Positions 8,610 through 17,917 of a DNA stretch of 64,000 nucleotides are shown piece after piece. The translations under genes and the position numbers were made by a program. Position 1 is the stretch's first letter, and each line of letters opens with the position of its first letter. Under the pieces are notes generated by a model. It searched no databases and was not told the origin of the DNA. It worked only from the letters and a program-made list of their open reading frames with translations. The stretch is from Rickettsiella endosymbiont of Miltochrista miniata (GTDB lineage: Bacteria; Pseudomonadota; Gammaproteobacteria; Diplorickettsiales; Diplorickettsiaceae): positions 1,085,402 through 1,149,401 of the forward strand of contig NZ_OZ035017.1 in NCBI RefSeq assembly GCF_964031245.1, written 5' to 3'.

Positions 8610-9831
8610 AATGACTCACCACATAATCTTCTATAATAACTTGAAATTGTTGAACAATATTATCTCCACGCAATGTGGCGACTTTACGTCCATCGGCAAA
8701 TACCGGCGCAATCGGATGTTCGCCGGTACCCGGTAAACTAATGCCAATATTGGCATGTTTACTCTCGCCCGGCCCATTGACTATGCATCCCATCACTGCC
8801 AACGATAAATTCTCTACACCCGTATAATGTTGTGACCAAGTCGGCATACGCTCTTTAATATAGCCTTCGACTTGCTGGGCCAATTCTTGGAAATAACTAC
8901 TGGTAGTACGTCCGCAGCCAGGGCATGCAGATACTGACGGCATAAAGGCGCGTAAGCCCATAGATTGTAAAATCTGTTGGCAAACGACCACTTCGCGACT
9001 TCTATCGCCACCCGGCTCCGGTGTTAATGAGGCCCGAATCGTGTCACCGATACCTTCTTGTAATAAAACCGCTAGCGCTGCTGTGGTCGCCACTATCCCT
9101 TTTGAACCCATCCCTGCCTCGGTTAAACCCAAATGAATCGCATAGGTACAACGTGCGGCTAGATTACGATGGATAGCAATCAAATCCTGTACGCGACTTA
9201 CCTTACAGGATAAGACGATCATACTCGCTGGCATGCCAATTTTTTCAGCCAATTCGGCACTCAGTAAAGCCGATAGTACCAAGGTTTCCTGCAACACTTC
9301 CGCCGCCGAGCGTGGACGCGCCAATGCCGCATTTTTATCCATCTCACGTGAGCTCAGATCTTGATCCAAGCTACCCCAATTCACGCCTATCCGTACCGGC
9401 TTGTTATATTTCAGCGCGACCTCGATCATCTGCGTAAATTGGGCATCGCGTTTTTCGCCATAACCCACGTTACCCGGATTAATACGGTATTTATCTAGGG
9501 CCTCGGCACAGGCCGGATACGCCTGTAAAAGCCGGTGACCATTGTAATGAAAATCGCCGACTATCGGCACCGAGTAGCCCGCCTCCCGGACTTTATCGCG
9601 AATAAAAGGCACTTGCTGCGCCGCTTGTTCGGTATTAACCGTAATTCGAACTAATTCAGAGCCGGATTGAGCTAATTCTATGACCTGCTGAGCCGTGGTT
9701 GCCGCATCTTCAGTATCGGTATTGGTCATCGATTGGACAATAATAGGCGCTCCGCCACCAAGCTGAACCGAGCCTACTTGAACGGGTGTGCTGATGCGGC
9801 GTACGATAGGTGAAAGCCCAGATTCTGTCAT
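8572..9831 (-). CDS. ispG: 4-hydroxy-3-methylbut-2-enyl diphosphate synthase IspG
   Basis: [4Fe-4S] enzyme of the MEP isoprenoid pathway, converting cyclic MEcPP to HMBPP. Visible: [32 protein letters not shown], then the C-terminal cluster motifs [10 protein letters not shown] and [12 protein letters not shown] moved the start from 9897 to 9831 because an AGGAAA ribosome site stands 8 bp before that ATG and the extra 22 residues look unrelated. The resulting 419 residues are longer than E. coli IspG (372), as in some related intracellular bacteria. Divergent from rpoH. Confidence 0.96.
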   Translation of the reverse strand: MTESGLSPIVRRISTPVQVGSVQLGGGAPIIVQSMTNTDTEDAATTAQQVIELAQSGSELVRITVNTEQAAQQVPFIRDKVREAGYSVPIVGDFHYNGHRLLQAYPACAEALDKYRINPGNVGYGEKRDAQFTQMIEVALKYNKPVRIGVNWGSLDQDLSSREMDKNAALARPRSAAEVLQETLVLSALLSAELAEKIGMPASMIVLSCKVSRVQDLIAIHRNLAARCTYAIHLGLTEAGMGSKGIVATTAALAVLLQEGIGDTIRASLTPEPGGDRSREVVVCQQILQSMGLRAFMPSVSACPGCGRTTSSYFQELAQQVEGYIKERMPTWSQHYTGVENLSLAVMGCIVNGPGESKHANIGISLPGTGEHPIAPVFADGRKVATLRGDNIVQQFQVIIEDYVVSHYAKREQVVTTQS

Positions 9832-9951
9832 AGAAAATTTTCCTTTATTTTTTAAATGCGGATGAAAATAGGAATCTATTGCGGTATACTCTAGCACATT
9901 ATGAAGTCAAGTGAACCCACTAAAACAAGTCTAAAGACAACGGAGATGGTC

Positions 9952-10821
9952 ATGAATACTCACTTACAAACACTTTATCAATCACTACCTATTAACAGTA
10001 CCGACGCCTATATTGCGCGGTTAAAACAAATCCCCGTATTAAGCGCTGAAGAAGAAACCGCACTCGCCGAACGCTATTACCAACACCAAGATTTAGTCGC
10101 CGCCAAAAAGCTTATCATTGCCAACCTACGCTTCGTCGTACATATTGCACAGACTTATATGGGTTATGGTCTTGCACTCGCCGATCTGATTCAAGAAGGT
10201 AACATTGGTTTAATGAAAGCGGTTAAACGTTTTGACCCTAAAGTAGGCGTGCGCTTGATTTCATTTGCCGTGCATTGGATCAAAGCCGAAATTCAAGAAT
10301 TTATCTTACGTAACTGGCGCATTGTCAAAATAGCCACTACCAAAGCACAACGTAAACTATTTTTTAATTTACGTAAAATGAAAACTCATTTAGGTTGGTT
10401 TAACCAAAAAGAGATCGAAGCCGTTGCGCGTGATCTCGGTGTCAAACCAGAAACCGTACGTGAGATGGAATCTCGTTTGGCCTCTAACGATATGAGTTTG
10501 GATATCAGTGATGAAAGCAACGATTCCAAATCCACTAGCTATCCATTGCTTGATATGCATTTTGAAGATAATCGTTACGATCCCGCACGTTTACTCGAAG
10601 CGAGTGACACCACCGAATCCAGCCAAGATCATTTGCATAAAGCGCTGGCCAAATTAGACGAACGAGAACAAACCATCATCAGGGATCGTTGGTTAACTGA
10701 ACCTAAAATTACCTTGCAAGAATTAGCCAATCGCTATCAAGTATCGGCTGAACGCGTGCGTCAACTCGAGCAAAAAGCAATTAAAGAGCTTCGTCACGCT
10801 ATCGAACAACAAGCGGCATGA
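9952..10821 (+). CDS. rpoH: RNA polymerase sigma-32 factor RpoH
   Basis: Heat-shock sigma factor. Region 2 shows [41 protein letters not shown] and [15 protein letters not shown]; the RpoH-specific box is [12 protein letters not shown]; region 4 ends with [21 protein letters not shown] start at 9952, where GGAG stands 6 bp upstream, giving 289 residues (E. coli 284). The longer frame from 9901 would begin about 4 bases after the transcription start predicted from a TATACT hexamer at 9885-9890, which makes it unlikely. The stop overlaps the next small gene (ATGA). Confidence 0.95.
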   Translation: MNTHLQTLYQSLPINSTDAYIARLKQIPVLSAEEETALAERYYQHQDLVAAKKLIIANLRFVVHIAQTYMGYGLALADLIQEGNIGLMKAVKRFDPKVGVRLISFAVHWIKAEIQEFILRNWRIVKIATTKAQRKLFFNLRKMKTHLGWFNQKEIEAVARDLGVKPETVREMESRLASNDMSLDISDESNDSKSTSYPLLDMHFEDNRYDPARLLEASDTTESSQDHLHKALAKLDEREQTIIRDRWLTEPKITLQELANRYQVSAERVRQLEQKAIKELRHAIEQQAA

Positions 10822-10994
10822 ACACTATAAAAAACAAACTTAAACCAGATAGGAACTTTGTCAGTGACATTGATCGATTTCTTACCGCCTTCGATAAGCG
10901 CCATCCTGAAAAATCCGCTTCGCAAGAACAAGAAATCGAGCAATACCAAGCATTGATGGAAAAACGCGATATAAAAACCGATACCCTCTCTTGA
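10818..10994 (+). CDS. 58-residue conserved-type small protein, coupled to rpoH
   Basis: Starts inside the rpoH stop (ATGA overlap), so translation is probably coupled. The product [20 protein letters not shown] continues with [20 protein letters not shown] and ends KTDTLS. The pattern of DIDRFL, FDKRHP and SASQ, then a helix with Glu/Gln and MEKRD, recalls a family of very small proteins of unknown function in Legionella and Coxiella; I cannot confirm this without a search. No signal peptide or membrane segment. Coupling to rpoH hints at a role in, or control by, the heat-shock response, which is inference. Confidence 0.65.
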   Translation: MNTIKNKLKPDRNFVSDIDRFLTAFDKRHPEKSASQEQEIEQYQALMEKRDIKTDTLS

Positions 10995-11124
10995 ATATAC
11001 TCACAGCAATTGGATTTTTGACAAGGCGCCGTGAGAATGAAGCAACCGGAATGTATTCAAGATACATGAGGATTGCGAATTGAGCGGCAACACAGACAAA
11101 AATTCTAGTGCGAAGAGTATACCT

Positions 11125-11763
11125 ATGTTTCTCGAAATTGAACTTAAACTCAGCATTGCTCCCGAAGATGTTAATCTATTACACCAACATCCTTTATTAA
11201 AGCTCCCCAGCACGCAAATTATCTCTGTAGAACAACTCATCAGCCGCTATTTTGATACCTCTGACCTCGCCTTATGGCAGCAAGGATTGTCGATGCGCGT
11301 ACGCGAAGCCGGTGGCCGCACGATACAAACCTTAAAAACAGCGGGCGAACAAATAGGCGACCTACAACATCGGCATGAATGGGATCAACCCGTGACACAA
11401 AACATCCCAAATATCGAGCAATTTACCGACCCCAGCTTAATAGCCAAACTAAAAACCATCCTTGGCAATAAGCATTTGTTAGAATTATTTCATACCGATT
11501 TTCAACGTAGCTCTTGGAATTTAAACACTGACAATGGAACCCAAATCGAATTAGTTTTAGACCAAGGCCTGGTAAAAACCGCAACCCATCAAGCCGCGCT
11601 ACATGAAATCGAGCTGGAATTAAAGCAAGGCGACAGTCAAGAACTCTATAAAATAGCCGATTTTTTGAAATCAACGATTCCGCTGAACGTAGAAACACGC
11701 AGTAAGGCAGAACGAGGCTATTTGCTCTATAATGACAATAAAATGTCATCTAATTATGTATAG
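11125..11763 (+). CDS. CYTH-domain inorganic triphosphatase
   Basis: CYTH fold enzyme of the YgiF type without the C-terminal CHAD domain. The signature EIELKLSI (ExExK) stands at the very start, followed by YFDTSDLALWQQGLSMRVR, where the Arg line the tunnel, LKTAGE, HEWDQPV, FQRSSW, IELVLDQG and HEIELELKQGD. The frame is open upstream to a TTG at 11080, but family members start within a few residues of ExExK, so the ATG at 11125 is preferred (212 residues). Likely cytosolic hydrolysis of tripolyphosphate; the physiological substrate is not certain. Confidence 0.85.
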   Translation: MFLEIELKLSIAPEDVNLLHQHPLLKLPSTQIISVEQLISRYFDTSDLALWQQGLSMRVREAGGRTIQTLKTAGEQIGDLQHRHEWDQPVTQNIPNIEQFTDPSLIAKLKTILGNKHLLELFHTDFQRSSWNLNTDNGTQIELVLDQGLVKTATHQAALHEIELELKQGDSQELYKIADFLKSTIPLNVETRSKAERGYLLYNDNKMSSNYV

Positions 11764-11818
11764 TTAATCACCAGCAATTAGAGTAATATCACCCCAACTT
11801 AATAAAAACTTTAAATGT

Positions 11819-12142
11819 ATGTTAGAAAACACCATCACACATAAAAGCCAAAGAGAAAAACTCATTCTGATAGAAGGAGTCACCGAAACTGGCGAAAAAT
11901 TCAGACCTAGTGATTGGGCTGAACGTATGTGCGGTTGTTTGGCCAGTTTTACTAATCGGCGCATGGTGTATTCCCCGCAGCTACGACCGATGATCGACCA
12001 GGAAAGCCGCACCAAATGCTTAGTCCTCGACCCCAAGCTCAAAGAAACCAATCCAGATATTTTTGACTGTATTATGAAATTTGCCGGCGAAAATCGTTTA
12101 AAAATCCACGAATCTTATACAGAAGCTGAAGCAACAGAGTAA
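11819..12142 (+). CDS. DUF3579 protein
   Basis: A 107-residue cytosolic protein of a family seen in beta- and gammaproteobacteria. Diagnostic stretches are LIEGVTETGEKFRPSDWAER, then MCGCLASF, RMVYSPQLRPM, KCLVLDPKLKETNP and IMKFAGENRLKI. Function unknown; no catalytic motif is evident. The gene follows the CYTH gene by 55 bp on the same strand and may share its transcript. Confidence 0.85.
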   Translation: MLENTITHKSQREKLILIEGVTETGEKFRPSDWAERMCGCLASFTNRRMVYSPQLRPMIDQESRTKCLVLDPKLKETNPDIFDCIMKFAGENRLKIHESYTEAEATE

Positions 12143-12148
12143 TTCCCT

Positions 12149-12249
12149 CGTCATTGCGAGCGCGTAAAATATTAAACGTCATTGCGAGCACCGTAAGGTG
12201 CGTGGCAATCCAGGGATGGCCACGCTCATTCCATTCGCTCGCCATGACG
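12149..12249 (-). repeat. Palindromic intergenic repeat, copy 4, with an extra end unit
   Basis: Full copy 12177-12249 (CGTCATTGCGAGC to GCTCGCCATGACG) preceded by a single end unit CGTCATTGCGAGCGCG at 12149, 28 bp upstream. Confidence 0.85.
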
Positions 12250-12264
12250 GTGATTTTTCCTAAG

Positions 12265-12933
12265 CTATACATCTGATTTTTGTTTTGATAAACAATCCTG
12301 CGCTAGTTGGCAAGAATGGCAAACCGGTTTATTTTTCCGACAATGCTGTTTGGCATGCATGACTATCAATGCATGATATTGCTTATAGAGATCCACACTT
12401 TTTGCTAGCTGTGTTTCAAATAACTGTCGACAATACTCATACTTTTCCTGACCTTGAATCAAACCTAAGCGTTGTAATAAACGTCGCGTATAGGCATCAA
12501 TCACAAACACCGGCCGACTAAAGGCATACAATAAGATATCATCGGCTGTTTCAGGACCAATGCCCTTCACGCTGAGTAATTGCTCACGCAAATCGGTTGT
12601 GCTTAATTGATCTAAGCCGCTGTAATTACCCTTCGCTAAATACCAATGGCAATAATTCTGTAAACGCTGTGTCTTAATCCGAAAATATCCACTCGGTTTC
12701 AAACAGATTTCTAAGTCGGCGGTTGATAAGCTTAGTAACGCCTCGGGTGTTAAACTCACTTGCCCTTTTAAAAGAGCTAAGGCTTTTTCTACATTCGACC
12801 AATTGGTATTTTGCGTGAGTATAGCGCCGATCATAACCTCGAAAGGGCTGTCTGCCGGCCACCATTTCTGGCGGCCGTACCTATTCAGCAGGCACTCATA
12901 GATATTAAGCAGTTTTTGTTGGTTAACCGACAT
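12265..12933 (-). CDS. HhH-GPD DNA glycosylase of the Nth/MagIII group
   Basis: Base excision repair glycosylase with an iron-sulfur cluster. Seen: LTQNTNWSNVEKAL near residue 40, the helix-hairpin-helix LLSVKGIGPETADDILLYAF, the catalytic Asp in FVIDAYTRR, and the C-terminal cluster C-x6-C-x2-C-x5-C (CRKNKPVCHSCQLAQDC). The lysine that gives endonuclease III its lyase activity (in the LPGVGRKTA motif) is replaced by Glu (GIGPETAD), as in Helicobacter MagIII-like proteins, so this should be a monofunctional glycosylase, perhaps for alkylated purines. 222 residues, complete. It should not be annotated as a bifunctional endonuclease III. Confidence 0.88.
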   Translation of the reverse strand: MSVNQQKLLNIYECLLNRYGRQKWWPADSPFEVMIGAILTQNTNWSNVEKALALLKGQVSLTPEALLSLSTADLEICLKPSGYFRIKTQRLQNYCHWYLAKGNYSGLDQLSTTDLREQLLSVKGIGPETADDILLYAFSRPVFVIDAYTRRLLQRLGLIQGQEKYEYCRQLFETQLAKSVDLYKQYHALIVMHAKQHCRKNKPVCHSCQLAQDCLSKQKSDV

Positions 12934-13003
12934 CGCTTGAAAAAGTAGCTATTGTATGCTGAAGGCAGACAATAAGCGATACTCCTCAAAACTCTAGGGA
13001 GAA

Positions 13004-16000
13004 TTAGGCCGGATAGCACTTACTATTCATATCTCTCTCCATTTCCCGCAATTCTTGCTCGGTATGAGGAGCTGGGAAATCAGTTGGTTTAAATATAGAA
13101 GAAATTCCCGTTAACTTTGAAGTGGGCGTCCGAGTATAGCGAGGGGCTTCTTTAGTAAAAGAGGCCATTAATGGAGCGCGCTGTTCCTCAACAATAGTGA
13201 CCACCCCTTTATTCTGAGCCAAGCCACCACGAGCATTAATAACTTGCTGTGAAGGTCTAATTGCATTCATTGTAGGCATAAGATTGTTAGTTATTTCTGC
13301 CAAAATATTTTTCTTATTAGGTGCTTTATCTAAATTAGATAAATCTTCTTTGATTCGTTCTAAAGCACTAAAAGCCTTTTTAAAATCATCTGGATTGTTA
13401 TCAATTTGTTTAATAGTCTCTACTTCAGAAAATTTTTCTAGCAAATTTAAATTTTTACTAAAAATTAATTTATGAGCTGAAGTTTTCAATAGCGGTACAA
13501 AAAGAACCTTTAAATTAGCGTAGTTATTTTTAAAATTTCCTAACTTTTCATCCCAAATAGATTCTTCTTTAGACTCTTCGTTTATGTCACCCATTTCATA
13601 TCGAATATAGCTTTTATTTGTATCAGTCAGGGCTGAATTTACTGGGAAAAATTTCCCAATAGCTTTTTGTGTGCCATATTCGCCGGCTTTGAAAAGTATT
13701 CCACTGCTTAATATACTAAAGAGAGGCATCATAACTGCCTGCAAAATTTCTATTCCAAAACCTTCATTTAACAGAGTAATCAGCAAGCTTGGATTTATAA
13801 AAAAAGTGTACAACAGTATCGGCATTAAAATATTCAAGAGTTTATTTTGTATTTTTTTAGTCGCTTTCTCTCCTAATTGCGCCAGCATCAATCCTAGATA
13901 ATTCATTCCTAAGTAATAAGCAAAGCTCAACCATGCATCTTCTAAACCTATAAATGTTGCGGATCCCACTAATAGAGAATTCATAGCTGCGCTCCCCATC
14001 GCCAAAGAAGCTGGTTCTAAACCATAAAAAATGATATTCGGTAAGCATGGGTATTGCCCGCTATTACGTTTTGTAACTTCTTCCCATCCGCCCGCGATGA
14101 CCCCACTGACAAATGCAGATATCGGTATACTGATGGTGATCGTTAATTTTTTTTGTTGATAAGGAATCAATCCCGTTTCTTCGAGCTTAGCGGGTGTAAA
14201 TTTACCAAAAATAGATTTTATAGCTTCTAACTGAGTCGCGTTACAATGTTTTTCACCCATAGCATAGTGTAAAAGATCTTCTTTATTGCTTATTTTAGCG
14301 CCGTGTATAAGCAGTGATTCTAAATACTGTGTATCACACTTACCATAAAAATAAAGAAAGTGTAATATGGTTTTTCCATCTTCGTAATAATTAGGATTTG
14401 CACCCTCTCTCAATAATTGTTTAAATTCGACTAAATTGTCATTGCTGATGGCAAATATTAATTTTCTTCCCATTTCATCAGCGCTAGGTTTTTTTGCCAA
14501 AAATCCCAGCGTTGACTTAGGGTTTCTATGCATACTGGTTGTTGGATACATAAGCGAGTGATGATTTTTTCTAAAAACCGTAGGCATAGATGTCTTTCCA
14601 GTTGATAAGTTTTCAGTATATTTTTTTTTCATCAAATTTGCTTGCAACAAATCTGGACAATAATTATCTCCTGCGCCTAAAGCTCTAAATGTATGATTGA
14701 AACAATGCTTTTGATAGGAATCTAACCACGGTAAATAACCCTTATCCTGTTGGATTAAGTGTGTAATTTGCAAAGGAATGGATGAATCGCGTTTTTGATA
14801 TGATTCCAATATTTTTGCAAAGCCAGGGGGATTAGTATCTACAAAATAAGACATGAATAAGGAGGAAGGGTTATAACCGATAAATTCTTGACTCGATAGC
14901 AAATCTAAAGAAGTATAATTATTACGATTTTCTCTTAGCCAAAATTGAAAACCTGCGTCAAAACAGACATCCAATATGAGCCTATAAGACAGTCCCTCAT
15001 CAAAACTTCGAGGGATATAACCAAATTTTATAAAATTAATAAAATGATTATACTCATGCGCAGACACTACCCACCAACTGCTTGGATCAGACCTATATTG
15101 CACGTAAGCCTTGCCAATCGCATGCGTAGCATTTCTCAGTGCACCAATAAAAAAAGCGGTGCTCATAGGTTCAAAATTTACAAAACGATAAATATCACTT
15201 TCATAACTACTTTCGTTACTAAAAATATAACACGTATAGTGACTAACCACGGGTAGATTTTGACTAATACCCGTTCTTTTTAGCCATTGGTCATAGTTAC
15301 CATCGGCACAAGCTTTCGCTTGACACACGATTTCCAATTTATTCTTATCTAAACCAGCATGCTGTATTAAAAATTTATTTAATCCTAAAGTAGGACACTC
15401 GTAAATATAAGGCAAAGGATTAAAATTTTTATCCGAATAATAGGATAAATAGCTCGCATAGCGATCTTTAAGTGGACTTAGTATGTTAGCTTCTTCCAAA
15501 AAATATTTAAAAAAATAATATTTTAATGCTTGTTTAGAAATATCATCTCTGCTATCTATATGATCAAAAAAATATTGCTGTAAATCCGTTGCAGCAAGAA
15601 TTATATTTTCTTGCCAGGGCTGAACATCCGAAAGAGATAATTTATTTTTATAATACTCTATTAAGGTAGACTCATAAGCAAAAAACCCGAAGAATTGGGT
15701 TATAACAAGATTAATATTAATATCTTTTTGCAAAAATAAACTTTTTGCTATAGAAACAACCCCTTGATTAGCATTTTGATAATCCTGTAAAAAAATCATG
15801 CTATCAAAGCTAAGTTTTAATGTAGAAATATAGGTTGCAACAAAGTCATGCGTCGTGCCGTTATTATTTTCAACTACTTTAATCGCTACTTGCTTCAAAT
15901 CATCCGCATGCAAATTTATACGATTATTTTCTAATAAATCTCTATTATTCCATTCTAAAAATAATTTAAAAAAACTTAAATAATTGGTAACTATAATTAT

Positions 16001-16336
16001 TTGTGCTTCATTAAAAAAACTTTGCGCAATAATTATATCTTTAGAATCCCGAAAAATTTTGTTTAAATTTTGTAAAATATCATTATCGATGGTTTTTAAT
16101 TTATCGATTGTAAATTCTGATTTTACATAAGCTTTTAAGAAATCTAAAAATGTATTAATTGAATAATCTTTTGTGAAAAAATTATTACTTTTAATTTGAT
16201 TCGCTAGTTTTTCAAGTACTTCCTTAATTCTGTGCGGTTCAAAAAAATATTTCCATTCATTCGGCTCAGTATTTAAAACATCCTGTAAAACTTTTTCTAA
16301 TTGCTTCCCTGCCGCTTTTTTTATTATTGCTGGCAT
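13004..16336 (-). CDS. Large orphan protein: HExxH peptidase-like, ankyrin and membrane domains
   Basis: 1110 residues, not a known named protein. Residues 1-350 are helical and AT-coded. Near 415-450 is WWVVSAHEYNHF, with IPRSFDEGLSYRL 15 residues later: a gluzincin-like HEYNH (427-431) plus Glu447, in a context that recalls the M9 collagenase active site (HEYxH, then EGLAEY). Residues about 620-700 hold one or two ankyrin-type repeats (LLREGANPNYYEDGKTILHF; LLIHGAKI). Residues about 745-910 are several hydrophobic helices. The C-terminus is polar. The start MPAI matches its neighbours, and a perfect PmrA-type box and TATGAT lie upstream. Candidate secreted metallopeptidase effector; unproven. 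Confidence 0.7.
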   Translation of the reverse strand: MPAIIKKAAGKQLEKVLQDVLNTEPNEWKYFFEPHRIKEVLEKLANQIKSNNFFTKDYSINTFLDFLKAYVKSEFTIDKLKTIDNDILQNLNKIFRDSKDIIIAQSFFNEAQIIIVTNYLSFFKLFLEWNNRDLLENNRINLHADDLKQVAIKVVENNNGTTHDFVATYISTLKLSFDSMIFLQDYQNANQGVVSIAKSLFLQKDININLVITQFFGFFAYESTLIEYYKNKLSLSDVQPWQENIILAATDLQQYFFDHIDSRDDISKQALKYYFFKYFLEEANILSPLKDRYASYLSYYSDKNFNPLPYIYECPTLGLNKFLIQHAGLDKNKLEIVCQAKACADGNYDQWLKRTGISQNLPVVSHYTCYIFSNESSYESDIYRFVNFEPMSTAFFIGALRNATHAIGKAYVQYRSDPSSWWVVSAHEYNHFINFIKFGYIPRSFDEGLSYRLILDVCFDAGFQFWLRENRNNYTSLDLLSSQEFIGYNPSSLFMSYFVDTNPPGFAKILESYQKRDSSIPLQITHLIQQDKGYLPWLDSYQKHCFNHTFRALGAGDNYCPDLLQANLMKKKYTENLSTGKTSMPTVFRKNHHSLMYPTTSMHRNPKSTLGFLAKKPSADEMGRKLIFAISNDNLVEFKQLLREGANPNYYEDGKTILHFLYFYGKCDTQYLESLLIHGAKISNKEDLLHYAMGEKHCNATQLEAIKSIFGKFTPAKLEETGLIPYQQKKLTITISIPISAFVSGVIAGGWEEVTKRNSGQYPCLPNIIFYGLEPASLAMGSAAMNSLLVGSATFIGLEDAWLSFAYYLGMNYLGLMLAQLGEKATKKIQNKLLNILMPILLYTFFINPSLLITLLNEGFGIEILQAVMMPLFSILSSGILFKAGEYGTQKAIGKFFPVNSALTDTNKSYIRYEMGDINEESKEESIWDEKLGNFKNNYANLKVLFVPLLKTSAHKLIFSKNLNLLEKFSEVETIKQIDNNPDDFKKAFSALERIKEDLSNLDKAPNKKNILAEITNNLMPTMNAIRPSQQVINARGGLAQNKGVVTIVEEQRAPLMASFTKEAPRYTRTPTSKLTGISSIFKPTDFPAPHTEQELREMERDMNSKCYPA

Positions 16337-16383
16337 TGATTTCTCTCTAAAGAATAAAAATTACAGGACTTAAGTGTCCATGG

Positions 16384-16416
16384 ATCATAGATAGCGAATC
16401 TTAAGGATTTCTTAAG
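16384..16416 (-). promoter_or_regulatory. PmrA-type box and -10 for the 1110-residue protein gene
   Basis: Minus strand: CTTAA-GAAATC-CTTAA, 11 bp, TATGAT. Both half sites are perfect and the -10 is strong; predicted transcription start about 40 bp before the ATG. The box is itself palindromic (CTTAAG ends), so it reads as a valid site on the plus strand too. The match is to the tandem cTTAA-N6-cTTAA described for PmrA in Legionella and Coxiella. Confidence 0.7.
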
Positions 16417-16467
16417 CTTGAGCTATGTATTAAAAAAATTGATAACAAATTAATTTTTAATAAAAAA

Positions 16468-16500
16468 TTTAATGTTTCCTTAATTATATAAAGTTAGAAT
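16468..16500 (+). promoter_or_regulatory. PmrA-type box and -10 for the gene at 16610
   Basis: TTTAA-TGTTTC-CTTAA, 11 bp, TAGAAT. Lies 52 bp from the divergent box at 16384, so each gene of the pair has its own site. The predicted leader of about 100 bases contains a GTGCGTGCGTGCG stretch and a short GACG/CGTC hairpin before TTTT. Confidence 0.65.
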
Positions 16501-16609
16501 CCCAGCAGAAAAAGTGCGTGCGTGCGAAATATGCCCGACGTTAGAGGTCTTTAGCGCGGGAAACGACGTACTAGCCGTCTTTTAATTAAATTTTTTTTGT
16601 AGGTGTAAT

Positions 16610-17899
16610 ATGCCAGCTCTAAATCCTTATACAGCCTTAGAATCTGCAAAAGCACATCTTAGTTTGCAAAGAGAATTAGCGATAATATTGAAAAATGATC
16701 CGGTTACTTATCTTAAAAAATCAGGCATTATTCTTGCAAATTTTATACAATATTTAAAAGATCATATCGCTCATTATGGAACACCGGTATGCAGTTTAGA
16801 GCAGTTAGATAAGCTCAAGGGCCCTTTTTCAGCATCGGGAGATACTAAGGATTACTTTACTTTTCTATCCAGTTTAAAAAATAATACGCTCAACACTACC
16901 CCATTAAATTGTCCAAACGATATCCCAAGTATCGATGCGCGTCTGGCTAATATCACTAGTGAATTCAGTGATAATAGACCCACTGTTTCTAATCCCACGC
17001 TTTTTAATACCACTATTAGCGACGATATAAGCAATGAGATCACTCTTACTGGGAATACCGACTTTTCCTTGCCAGCGAAATTAGGCACTGCATTTGGGTT
17101 TGGATTTGGAATCGGGTTCTTAGATGGTGCAAGTCAAGTGGTATTGCATATCGCTAAAAGATATGACTGCACTCCTCGCACGCTTGGATTGTTAACCATT
17201 GCATTGGCTTTGGCCACTACGGTTGGCGTCTCCGCCCTTCCGTTGATTTATTCTATTGTAACCACGCTAGATAACGATCAAATAGATCCGCAGGTTAATT
17301 CAGAAAATGTACAAAAACTAACGTTCGTCTTTATGGCAACCTTAGCTTTGCATTTGCTAAAAAATACGCCTCGTTATCTTGGGCGTTTAAATGACTTTTT
17401 AAACACCAACGCAATGCTTAAATCATTGTTACAAAATTTACCGCTTTTTGGCTGTTTATTTATAACAGCCTACGGAAACGACAGTTTCTTAGAAGGCTTA
17501 TCCATTGCCATGGTTACGCTTTTAGGTGCGGCTATTCCTAGTAATGCAACACGGAAAATACTCAGTTGCTTTCCTTTATCATCCACTGCGGTGAGCAATA
17601 CAAACGTGAGTGATGGGATGCAACTGGATAGCGTAGCTAATACGAATGAATTCGAAATGGATATCGTAGTAGATTCAAAAATACACTTAACCAGTGTTAA
17701 ACAAAAAATCGCTGCATCAACTCAACAAGATTCAACCACAACATTAGCTATAGGTAATCCTGCCCCGAAGGAAGCAAACGGATATTTACCGTTTAACTCG
17801 GTGAAATATAGCAGCATGCTTTTTAAGACCCACATTTCTAGTTCAGAAAATATTCCTAATACATCCGCGGTAGCCATCGCGCAACTATCACGCAATTAA
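16610..17899 (+). CDS. Orphan membrane protein, member A of the local paralogous family
   Basis: 429 residues. N-terminal domain: LKNDPVTYLKKSG near residue 28, a Cys in HYGTPVCSLEQL (about 63) and another in PLNCPND (about 101), also present in the 1242-residue paralogue at 24731. Residues about 160-330 contain four or five hydrophobic segments rich in Gly, Ala and Ser (FGFGFGIGFLDGASQVVLHI and TLALHLLK among them). A polar tail follows, rich in Ser, Thr, Asn. The ATG is preceded by TTTTTTTTGTAGGTGTAAT, nearly identical before the gene at 19564. No signal peptide. Followed by its paralogue after 18 bp, so the two probably form an operon. Function unknown. Confidence 0.65.
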   Translation: MPALNPYTALESAKAHLSLQRELAIILKNDPVTYLKKSGIILANFIQYLKDHIAHYGTPVCSLEQLDKLKGPFSASGDTKDYFTFLSSLKNNTLNTTPLNCPNDIPSIDARLANITSEFSDNRPTVSNPTLFNTTISDDISNEITLTGNTDFSLPAKLGTAFGFGFGIGFLDGASQVVLHIAKRYDCTPRTLGLLTIALALATTVGVSALPLIYSIVTTLDNDQIDPQVNSENVQKLTFVFMATLALHLLKNTPRYLGRLNDFLNTNAMLKSLLQNLPLFGCLFITAYGNDSFLEGLSIAMVTLLGAAIPSNATRKILSCFPLSSTAVSNTNVSDGMQLDSVANTNEFEMDIVVDSKIHLTSVKQKIAASTQQDSTTTLAIGNPAPKEANGYLPFNSVKYSSMLFKTHISSSENIPNTSAVAIAQLSRN

Positions 17900-17917
17900 C
17901 TAATACTGAGGTACACC

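Noticed and set aside
9901-9951. Longer rpoH reading frame from the first ATG
   Set aside because: It would start about 4 bases after the transcription start predicted from TATACT, has no ribosome site, and family length fits the ATG at 9952.
14945-15256. 103-residue plus-strand frame inside the 1110-residue gene
   Set aside because: Antisense shadow of the conserved HEYNH region; no start signals and unlike-protein composition.
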